This document shows positions 55,197 to 64,000 of a stretch of DNA of 64,000 nt, piece by piece. Position numbers and translations under genes: made by a program. The DNA comes from Siphonodentalium dalli. Taxonomy: Eukaryota > Mollusca > Scaphopoda > Gadilida > Siphonodentaliidae. Positions within the stretch are counted from its first letter, which is position 1. Every line of letters starts with the position of its first letter. The notes under the pieces were generated by a model. It did no database searches. It was not told the origin of the DNA and was given only the letters and a program-made list of their open reading frames with translations. The stretch is from NCBI GenBank assembly GCA_032622095.1, contig CP136067.1, forward strand, positions 91,006,707-91,070,706. Reading direction: 5' to 3'.

Positions 55197-55849
55197 TTAA
55201 TATAATAAATTGTACTATCTACCACTTGTCATGTTATTTTTCTCTTTTTTCCCTCGCTCACTTGCTTTTTTCGGTGGCGCTCACCACCGTACCCCCATAG
55301 CTTTCCGATGAATGGTAACAAACCATATTTTTGACTAAATACTGAATTTTGTTTAATTTTTGAAGTTTTTTGAAATTTGTGAAATTTGTGAAGATTTTGA
55401 AGTTTTTGAAGTTTTTCGAATTTTTGAAATTTTGTAAGTTTTTGAAATTTTTGAACTTTTTGAACTTTTTGAACTTTTTGAACTTTTTGAACTTTTTGAA
55501 CTTTTTGAACTTTTTGGAAGTTTTCAATGCGAGTGTCACTTTAACATTATCCCACAGTGTGCGCCATGTGTTACTTTAACATTCATCCATAGTGAGTGTC
55601 ACTTTAATAATCATCCCCAGTGAGAGCCTAGTATCCCTTTAATATTCAAGACTGAAACTACCCCCACCGAGATCATCACGTGATATACATGTAGATAATA
55701 TACCATTCATATGGAGAAGTCTGGATATAACCAGCGGGTCATGTCCGGACATGTCCAACCGGTACAAATAGACCGACGCGTGGGCGGAGAATATAGGTCG
55801 GATAGAGTTATCGTTCCTGAAATGGCCCCAAACAGGGTGGGTATCATCA
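54484..55849. repeat. Right arm of the fold-back element
   Basis: Reverse complement of 50367-51755, with the minisatellite (55350-55515), the GGTGGCGCTCACCACC hairpin and the terminal GGGTATCATCA. CACGTA follows. Confidence 0.8.
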
Positions 55850-55855
55850 CACGTA

Positions 55856-57680
55856 TGACCACTGAGGGAAATATCTTACCTTGACTTTAAGTAGAGCTAA
55901 ACATGAACGTTTTGGAAACGAATACTGAACGTGCATAAGCTGGTTTCTGATCACGATGGGTCGTCATAATAAGTGATCCACCGTGAGTGATTTGATTGGA
56001 TCAACCGTTTGAATGAAGTACGTAGGTAGGTATGCTGAATGTCTCAGACTGAACATTATCTAGTCTATATATCAGACTTTATACCTAACAGTATGTATGC
56101 CAAAGTAGCTAACTAATACAATTTCATGATTCAATTTATGTCCATTATAACGTTATGTTGCACTTGCAGTATATTAACGACGTTCAACAAATTGGAATGT
56201 AAAGCTTATTCCGGTCATGGCCATACGTGTGATCACATTTGCAATGTGATGTAAATAACTGTTTTGTTCATTGATAATGGCCATTAAACACCCAAATACA
56301 TGGAAATAAGAGGCACTGGCTATGTAATAACTAATGCAATGTCCACAGCCACATAGGTACAGTGGTTAGTCCCATTAATTGTTTAAAGTACTAATACAGT
56401 GAGCACGAAACACACATCCATCGCCATGGAAATGATGAGCATTATATAATCAGGTAATGGTCATCACACACATAAATACATGAAAGATGCACCTTTTACA
56501 TTATGTCACACTAATACTGGCCATTAAAACAAACATGACCATGATATGGTAGTCATTACACATTTAATGGGCTTTATTGGGCATCAACAAAACATTGTTT
56601 CTGTTTGATGACAAATTAGGCAGGAGTAATGTTACATTGCACCAGCAAGTGGTGTTTTAATGGGTTCTGGGGAAACCATCAATTGTTTTGTTAAAATAAA
56701 TAATGCCATAAAGTAACGGTTTTATTGTATTTAATGGAATTGTTTTTAATTACATTTTAACATGTTAATGGGTTGTATGTGCAGGAGTGCAATATATGTG
56801 GAATGGGTGAGTACGCTTTTTGTACTTCAGTGTTGAGTTTGAGTATTGAGTGTATCGCTATTCAGCTGACATATGCATATTACTTGGAACGAAAGGACGA
56901 AGACATGGTATATGTCAGTCTACTGACATCTTTTTTGAAAGAGTTTATCGCTCTTCATATAGCAGTTTCTTGAACTTACCAATCAAAGCGGAATGAATGG
57001 ATGAGTTTATATTGGTTGTGTTAAGATTGAATTAAAGGAAGTTATTGGCTCAGAAAATGTCATCAAACTTCGAAAAATCATTTTAAATAAACATCTAAAT
57101 TCGAGCTTATTGGTTGTATACAGATTAAATATCGTTTATGTTTTGGCACAGAACATTTCATTCAACTTTAAAGTTTAAAACATAAGCTTCTCAATTGGAG
57201 ATTACTAGCTTTATAAAGATTAAACAGGATATTTTATTGGCTCAGAAAATGTCAAAAAAAATCGAAATTTTAAGGCAAATAAACTTCTAAATTCTAGTTC
57301 ATTGACTCTGTAAATCACAGGATTACGTGGAAGTTTATTCCTCTGAAAATTCAAAATAAACCAGAGGAAACTGTTCATGTTGATGGCTACCATAAATTGC
57401 ATAAATCTCGGGATTCACATCTAGTTTTAATCTAGTTTATGACAAAATTAAACGCGACTTTTCCTGTAGTGTTTACTCCCAGATTTATAACTGTTTTCTG
57501 GAAAAAAGAAAATCACATTTCTATGGCTCAACATTATATTTCTAAATGCTAGAAAACAAATTCTTACTCAACACTAGAAAACCGCAGTCTTTAAGAACAT
57601 TGTTTCTTTCTTATTAATGTTGCTAAAGCTGGAAAGGTATACTTTTTTCAAGAATATCTTTTTGGAAACGTGATACTCAC
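55856..57680. other. 5' part of lectin intron 1, no gene seen
   Basis: AT-rich. TTATTGGCTCAGAAAATGTCA occurs near 57041 and 57235, a weak local duplication. No domain recognised. Confidence 0.5.
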
Positions 57681-57960
57681 CCTCTCCCAAGTCCGACATC
57701 CGCACCTCATCCGGCCAGGCCAAGTTTCCACCGAGGCTAAATATTCCAGAGGATCGGTTGTACGTAAACGAACTATGGCCCCTAGTTTTGCTGTGTATTG
57801 CACAATGAATCCTCGAAGTAACAGCCAAGTGAATGCAGCTTGTCGCTGATACCAAGTCAATTGTGGATACATGGAAGTTAGTTTCGCTTACACGTTGATG
57901 ACTTGAACAGATATATTTCAGTGACAGCAGAAACACCGCAATTTCACTCAGCCCGAACAT
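57681..57960 (-). CDS. Exon 1 of secreted PAN-like/C-type lectin-like protein
   Basis: Starts at 57960 with MFGLSEIAVFLLSLKYICSS, a plausible signal peptide. The remainder (TNFHVSTIDLVSATSCIHL, SRIHCAIHSKT, SSFTYNRSSGIFSLGGNLAW) has the layout of a PAN/apple-like module as seen in mollusc lectin genes, but two positions that usually hold Cys carry His and Phe. It ends one base into a codon before a strong GTGAGT donor at 57675-57680; that base plus the first two of exon 2 give Gly. Length 280 bases, phase 1. The only frame-compatible next exon I see is 35226-35423. A further 5' non-coding exon is possible (TTACTGCTAG about 35 bases upstream of the ATG). Confidence 0.7.
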
Positions 57961-58150
57961 GTCGAAGTAGAACCTAATGAAACAAGAAGATCTGGAGCCT
58001 AGCAGTAAGATAGTTTAACACGATTTAAAAGAAGCGTTTTTCTGACGGTATGTCTTATTACGATCACGCCACTCTTTAGACTACACTAGGCAGCGATTGA
58101 TGTTTCACTTTGTTGTTGTTACCGACATGAGTACTTGTCAATATACGAAT
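57961..58150. promoter_or_regulatory. Upstream region of the lectin gene
   Basis: Lies 5' of the start codon on the minus strand. No TATA or initiator could be assigned with confidence. Confidence 0.2.
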
Positions 58151-58335
58151 AAAGACATTCTACTGAATGGTTTGGAAAGTGGAACGAAACGACAAGCCGC
58201 TGAATAGAATTTGAAATGGAGTGGAATGGGTGATATATCGATAAATATATGACGAAGCTGGGCTCCCGTGGGTGTCGAACGAAAGATTGGCATTCGCCCC
58301 AACCGAATATATTAACCTCGCCACTCATAGGACAC
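58151..58335 (-). mobile_element. tRNA-derived SINE remnant
   Basis: On the minus strand, an A-box-like GAGTGGCGAGGTTAA (58312-58326) and a B-box-like CGTTCGACACCC (58270-58281) stand 45 bases apart, followed by CACGGGAGCCC like a tRNA 3' half. A body with TTCCACTCCATTTCAAATTC follows. Anticodon-arm pairing is poor, so it is not a working tRNA gene. Confidence 0.5.
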
Positions 58336-58716
58336 ACGGTGTGTTATTATTCCGCCAACAACTGACCTACCTTAGGCTTGTTGAAACCAAGGCGGTGTGA
58401 CAACCGTAAAATTGCGTTTTCATTCTGAACAAGGAATGCAAATTAACTCGCTTGGTATTAAACGAAAACTTATCATCTATTTCACAATACACATTTATTA
58501 ATTCAAGCGTAGTGGTTGGTTTGCGCATATGTGTTGCGATCAACGTAGCCATATAAAGGAAACACGAAAGAACATTCAACCGCATTTAAACATTCCATTA
58601 ATATATACATCACTTATGTGGCAAATTGTGCCATTTGTCATACAATAGGTTGTCCGCCGTAGTCAGATTTTTAAATTAAATTGAAATTAAAATACAAGGT
58701 CAAGGCAAATAGTGTT
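58336..58716. other. No gene seen
   Basis: Short open frames only. Confidence 0.5.
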
Positions 58717-58798
58717 AGGCCAATGTATTATCTTGTATAATTATGCGAGGCTCCTTGTGTGAGACACGCATATATAATAATGTACGTTGTCACAGGGG
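58717..58798. repeat. Decayed copy of the CCAATGCATT hairpin
   Basis: GGCCAATGTATTATCTTGTA, GCGAGGC and CGCATATATAATAATGTACG correspond to the 7016-7084 hairpin with many changes; CACAGGGG follows as in the other copies. Confidence 0.6.
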
Positions 58799-59418
58799 TT
58801 TCCCAACATTCCAGGAAGCTCCAGTCATTGTAGGGACAACAAATATGCATAAGATTTTGCGGCATATTTCTGCATTCTTTGTCAATACCAAAGCTTAAAC
58901 AGTATCCCTAACTTTTATTATGTCGCCATGGTTCCTTGACACACTTTTGTCCTGCACATTTATCTTCCTCGTAAAGTGTTACCCATATTAGTCCATAGTG
59001 AAACCCTCTTGATTGGCCGGTATTGCAACGGCCAAATCGAAAAAGAGCTATAGTTTTCGAGATACCCCTACCAACAGGAACAAGTTGATGCCAATTGTTT
59101 TGAAGAACACATATACATATTGTTCACGAAAATGATAGTGATAAATGACGGAATTGGTTGTGTGTATTGTCAAATCGACGATGAAGGATACCAACTAATT
59201 ATTTTTTCCATAAATTAACATTGTTGGTAAAGCGAGCTTTGTGACTAAATCCTAACTGATTTCCCAACACTGCATTTTTTTTACATAAATGTTTCTTACA
59301 ATTTTTAGGACATAAAATAAAAAAAAACGTCCATTACCCTGCAGGGAGACCCACACATATATAGAAGCACATAGAAGAGTGTCGTCTGCTTATGTTTGTC
59401 TGGGGCTCTGTATGGGTG
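58799..59418. other. No gene seen
   Basis: AT-rich, nothing recognised. Confidence 0.5.
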
Positions 59419-59553
59419 AAATTATAAAATTGTTAAAGAATACAAGAAAAAAGTATTAAAATTGTAAAAAATTGTCAGGGCAATGCATTCTCTTATATAT
59501 GCGAGGCGACCTATGGTCGACTCGCATATATAAGAGAACGCATTGGCACAGGG
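59419..59553. repeat. Copy of the palindromic-end element (spacer plus right hairpin)
   Basis: ATTATAAAATTGTTAAAGAA matches the spacer at 6951. The hairpin arms 59481-59505 and 59521-59545 are complementary with one mismatch, and GCACAGGG ends the copy. Confidence 0.8.
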
Positions 59554-60657
59554 TAAAAAATCCCGACTAATGGTATTTAATTTACTACATCATATCATAT
59601 CTCTACTTGACACGAACAAGTGTTGGTTTATTTGGATTTTCCTGCCATTTGGAGCCGAATCATTTATTTTTTGCCGACATTTATTTGTTCGGACATTATC
59701 AATAAATGGATATTGCAATAAAATATAAACGAAATAGTTAATCCATATGGTGTAGCACTTATCTGGCAAGCATATGTAAGACGCTTGCAAAAAATGAGAT
59801 ACCGGATTTCAGCTACCCCTCCCGAAACACGTTTTTTGTTAAACAAATACATATTTTTTATAACAAATTTACCAAATTTCCCAATTGCGACCCAACATAA
59901 CTCATTTGCTGGAAAGAGTCTACGCATAAACATCGTGTATGTTATGATACTATATTATCCTAGATTTGGCCACATCCTCATTGAATATTGAGGGCAATCC
60001 TTTCAGTTCGTGATGTGTTCAACTTTAACACTTCACTTGGGTATGGACTCCACAAAAGATAGCAAATTCGTCTCTCTTATTTATCAGCTGATTTGTGTAG
60101 GCGACAAGGCTTTCGCGATACAAGCCACCCATATAAATAATGTATTCACTGATCGAACTACCTCCCATTCACGATCTCGGTAACGATAGAGAACGTATAG
60201 ATTCAGTTTGTATTGTATTCAAGATTTAAATTCGGGTAGAATGTTTGTTAAAAATTAAAAAAAAAATTCTATTCGCCATGCGTCCGTGTTTTGTAAAGTT
60301 TCACACTATCTCGGAACAAACCGATCCATAAACATTGTGTATTTCCTTACATAGCTATCCACACATTCGGTTAACATCGATGTTGTCCTTTCAGTTTGTG
60401 TGGTGTGTTCAATACATCTGACGGTGTAAGGGGGGCTCAACCCACAGAACGTGTTTGAGCTAACGATTGCGACCATGGTTAAACTATCGTATATGAAATA
60501 TAAAACACAATATTTATTTTGTATATATCTTGGTCGATTTAGAAGAGAAGGACACTAACATTCAATAAGGCAGCAACAATGGATTCGTTCTGTATATGTC
60601 AGTCTATATTATGTGTCGTAACAAATACTTCAGTTCTACAAAGTCGCTATGTAATAG
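59554..60657. other. No gene seen
   Basis: Frames of 60-90 codons on both strands at 59543-59991 have no recognisable domain. Confidence 0.4.
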
Positions 60658-60772
60658 ATAATGAATGGCTTTGAGTTGACTATGTCAAAATAGTGGTCAT
60701 CGGGGAGGATTATTCCTGCTCGAGGACCACTAAAGTCTAATTTGGCATAGTCAACGACAAAACATTCATTAT
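60658..60772. repeat. Fold-back, 115 bp
   Basis: ATAATGAATG...GTTGACTATG(T)C and G(G)CATAGTCAAC...CATTCATTAT pair across the unit, with an inner TGGTC/GACCA pair. Confidence 0.65.
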
Positions 60773-62615
60773 TTATTATATTATATCGAACATTGGTGCC
60801 AATTCACACACAATATCTGTAGCTGATTTTGTCACATTTTTATTTATCGTGAATTTTGGAAATAGGTCTCAGATTTTACAATTTACGACAATCGATGTCA
60901 GAGGGTGTATAACTATGTTATTAGTTCTAAATAACCTCCTCTGGCATTACCAAATTAGGACTGGCCACTTGCCAACCAAACGGACACACTATTAAATACA
61001 TTGGGCAGCTATGACCGGATATTTGTAAGATAATTACAATTCACTAATAAATCGAATGATATATACCGATATTGCAACAAGTATCGTACACGTTATAGTT
61101 TAAGATTGGCCGTATCTCCAGGCGGCAAACCGATTTCGCGAAATGAGTTTGTTACAATAAATAGAAAAAAGAATAGTAGGCATGTAGGAATCCTACTGTG
61201 GTACTATCGTAAAATAGTATAGCAGTGTGCAGCCAATCAGAATGCGAGAAAGTCACATTAGATATAATATATATTAATATATAATTACATGCGTGTTATA
61301 AATACGATATTTTGTTGTTGTAACTGCGGGTCTTGAAACCTGATGACATTAGTAGTCAGTGTTCCGGTGTCTACGGTTCCGGTTATCATCACATGAATCA
61401 TAATTGGTCCCATTAGAATAATTAATAAAAGTGTGCTGTCGTTATCTTAATATGCATTTTTCGACACAGACGTGTTCGGGGAGCGGTAGCTAAACTCCAA
61501 TATCTCGCAAACCGTTCAAAATCTGTCAAGTACTTCACACATGTGACCTTCAGATAACTAGTGAATTATATGCATTACATAGTTTGTCACGTTTCTAATA
61601 ACAAATAGTTTGGTACTACAAAATCGACGTCAATGCACACAGAACTACCTGTTATCAATAAAATATGTTGTTGTAACTGTGGTATGAATGGTGGCTGATA
61701 CATATGTAATCAACTAAACGGTATCTCTGGCCAACCATTCAGTGCACAATTCATATCGGGTCCCATTAAGATCAATCATAACATGTAAAATCGTTCTCAA
61801 AAATATGTAATGTTTGGACCAAAAACGTGTTTCTGGGAGGGGAAGCTAAAATCCAAACCGTTCAAAATTTATGTTAACTTCTTTCTACATATGCTTAAAC
61901 GATAACTACTACACCATATATCATATATATTAAATATTTCGACATTATCGCAATACCCGTTCGAAAAAAATAATATAAATGTTTCGGTTCCAAATGGCAG
62001 TACAATCTAAATTAACCAACTCTTTTTCATATCCACATGGCCTATCCACAGGGCTCGCCTTACCAAAATCGTTATTACTTACTGGAAAATGTCACTGGTG
62101 GGTATCGTTCATCGTCGATTTGACAATAGCCACCACCGATTCCGTTATTTTTCACTGTAATTTTCGTAAATAATATATATATTTCTCATTCAGAACAGTT
62201 TGGTTTCAACTTGTTCAGCCGACCACTGTTGACGTTTGGCCCCTGATATACCGGGCCATGTAATGCATATAGCAGACATATATAGGCACACATATATCTG
62301 GAAAATACAGAAACAAATAGAATACTAAAACACCGATAACATTATGGCGTATGTCATCGGTCTTTAGAACGTTCTGTCAACTTTGAACCGCACCTTTAGA
62401 CTAACGGGGTACCGATATCTAATTTTGGTAATAATTTGCGACAATACGTTTTTTTTTTCAATTCGGATGTCCTCCCCAGACCATGAGAACGTCATTCACG
62501 GAACCTTAAACCAAAACATCAGATTCCTCTTTTCGTTGTAAGTGTGTTATTAAGTTTGGAAGAAATCGTCTTCAAATTAGTTCATCAATATATCTGCCCT
62601 CCCTCACCAATATCT
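60773..62615. other. No gene seen
   Basis: A GCAGCCAATCAGAATGCGAG string at 61228 resembles a common transposon-end motif without a partner. AATATCTCGCAAACCGTTCAAA and CAAACCGTTCAAA repeat at 61500 and 61854 in a similar context, suggesting a weak ~355-bp direct repeat. No gene is recognised. Confidence 0.45.
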
Positions 62616-62619
62616 GACC

Positions 62620-63022
62620 ACTATGGCACCACATTATGAACCACCAGCATTATATTAACAATAGAATATATATGTTGACAAATAAGCGTGGTGATACCGG
62701 CGACATAATTTTCTTTCTGTGCCACTCTCTTCCACATCCCTGTGTCGAATATGGTTACTTTCATGCACACTACTAAATAATTGATACAGTTGAAAACGAC
62801 GACCAAATTTATCGATTTTAGTGACCCAATCCCTGACACGAATGTCGTTTTAATTTGGTATCTTTAAAACACAAGATTATATCGTCATATATCGCGGACG
62901 AGACCATATATTAATTTGATGGAAATCGACAACAAACAATATTTGTATTAATTGTGGTGCCCCTCCCAACCCCATCACATTTTACAAAATCAGTGATGGG
63001 GTTTGGTTGGGAGGGGCACCAC
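62620..63022 (+). repeat. Copy of the ~145-bp retroposon-like unit ending in a hairpin
   Basis: CCCTGACACGAATGTCGTTT, GGTATCTTTAAAACACAAGATT and TTTGATGGAAATCGACAAC match 14960-16760. At 62954-62978 and 62993-63022 the phrase GTGGTGCCCCTCCCAACC is followed by its own reverse complement, with four extra bases on one side. Confidence 0.7.
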
Positions 63023-64000
63023 TATTTATACAATATTGTCTATGCAATGTATCAGTGCACGAGCTAAATTTTGAGCATAGCCACTCTCCTCAACTAGATA
63101 CAGAATGTGAGTATACGTGAACACCATTGAAGTAATGAGTTTTTATGAGTTAAGTACGAACAGAGCAATGTGTTCTATACGATAAATCAGTTCCAAAAAA
63201 TGAATGCCATATTTTAAAGAGTTGAACATATTTGTTTGTTTACAAGACTGCTATGTCTAACTTCACAAAAGTATTAAACCGATCGATCTGTGTCTATTAA
63301 CAATCACTTTGCTACCGGCGCCCCTAGCATTTCTAGCATGGGGACAATTATGGTGAATCTCACCAAATACAATACATATATGTCAGTAGCTCTCAGTTAT
63401 GGCGTTTTTTTTTGGTAACATTAACAATACTATACTCAGTTCCCTGTTGATCTTGTAATACATCTCCCGGCCCACACGCAACCCATACTAGACTATCCAT
63501 TTAATCATAATGAGCGAATGTAAATTACAAAAGTATCTTACATACATGATGAGAATAATCCATATTATTTCGTGTGTGCATGCCCGATCTACTCTAAGGA
63601 GATGGTCCGGATCATAAATAAACTGTTAGATTTGTCCCCATCCACCCACATAAACACACATGTATGCAACACCATATAGCAGCATTAAACATACATTTTA
63701 AAGACACGTACAACTATACAAAATTAATTTCAAGGTTCAGATATACAATTGCGATATAAACAGAATATGTATGATTAAGTTACGTGGCTCCCAGTTTCAA
63801 TATGTATCATTCCAATACCCGACATCACGTTTGGATCGGCTTGCTACGAGGAAATCAAAGCACTGACAAAAATCAATCTCATCAGTTCTTACAGGTTTTC
63901 CTGGTTGTTTTGTTCTATATGTTGATATTCAAACACAATATCGCGAACATATACTTTGCACTTGTGGAACAGTTCGACTGTGAATACAAGTATCGTATAC
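63023..64000. other. No gene seen
   Basis: Unremarkable AT-rich sequence up to the window edge. Confidence 0.5.

Larger units (their letters stand above)
50367..55849. mobile_element. Defective Polinton-like fold-back element, 5.48 kb, 6-bp target duplication
   Basis: Ends TGATGATACCCAGCC (50367) and the complement of TGATGATACCCACCC (ending 55849) are inverted, and CACGTA flanks both sides exactly (50361-50366 and 55850-55855). Six-base target duplications, long inverted ends and a packaging-type ATPase are traits of Polinton/Maverick elements and their virus relatives. The arms (50367-51755 and 54484-55849) are near-identical reverse complements and each contains the same gene end. I find no integrase, protein-primed polymerase, protease or recognisable capsid protein, so the copy is internally deleted. 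A third terminus sits inside at 53279. The TGATGA ends differ from the AG...CT ends typical of Polintons, so it may be a separate lineage. Confidence 0.75.

Overview
This is a eukaryotic, AT-rich, repeat-dominated window, most likely from a marine lophotrochozoan and probably a mollusc. That inference rests on three things: a secreted PAN-like/C-type lectin gene with phase-1 introns, interspersed repeats ending in GACGGACG or ACAGACAG runs and a ...CAACTTCGTTG... hairpin, and a mix of LINE, SINE, hAT, Harbinger, Mutator-like and Polinton-like debris. No prokaryotic gene organisation is present. Species assignment is inference only.

The only host gene I can build is on the minus strand and fills most of the window. 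Exon 1 (57681-57960) encodes a signal peptide and a PAN/apple-like segment. Exon 2 (35226-35423) encodes the first half of a C-type lectin-like domain. Exon 3 (8971-9173) encodes the second half and a stop codon. All junctions are phase 1, the reading frame is continuous across both introns (about 22 and 26 kb), and the product is 226 residues. Almost everything else lies inside these introns or flanks the gene.

Region by region: 0-8 kb holds the terminus of a virus-like element (1-125), a tandem satellite, a decayed retroelement ORF1-like fragment and a family of perfect hairpins. 8.7-9.2 kb is the lectin 3' exon, whose last 90 bp has been tandemly triplicated. 9.5-13 kb holds hairpins, a fold-back with a perfect 43-bp palindrome and 5S rRNA-derived sequences. 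13-17 kb is a decayed hAT transposon sitting inside another inverted-repeat element. 17.8-25 kb has SacII-palindrome MITEs, a ~165-bp satellite, a fold-back packed with TTTGCGAT motifs and a tRNA-derived SINE. 25.3-29.0 kb is a mirror-image satellite of about 19 G-rich units. 29-36 kb holds dispersed repeats, a 46-bp-arm hairpin, a 22-bp minisatellite and lectin exon 2. 36.3-39.5 kb is a 3.2-kb element with ~305-bp inverted ends and a nested Mutator-like MITE. 40.9-49.6 kb holds a hAT MITE, rearranged Harbinger pieces and a 5'-truncated LINE.

The most unusual object is 50367-55849, a 5.48-kb fold-back element bounded by a 6-bp target duplication (CACGTA). Both arms carry antiparallel copies of one gene. 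The longer copy is a broken fusion of a C2H2 zinc finger, a Gln-rich linker, an A32/FtsK-like P-loop packaging-type ATPase and a second C2H2 domain. The middle holds compact, overlapping small ORFs (one membrane protein, one Lys-rich protein) and a third, internal copy of the element terminus. It looks like a defective, internally rearranged relative of Polinton/adintovirus-type elements, joined at CAG/CTG repeats. 55.9-64 kb holds lectin exon 1, a tRNA-like SINE remnant and further hairpin and repeat copies.
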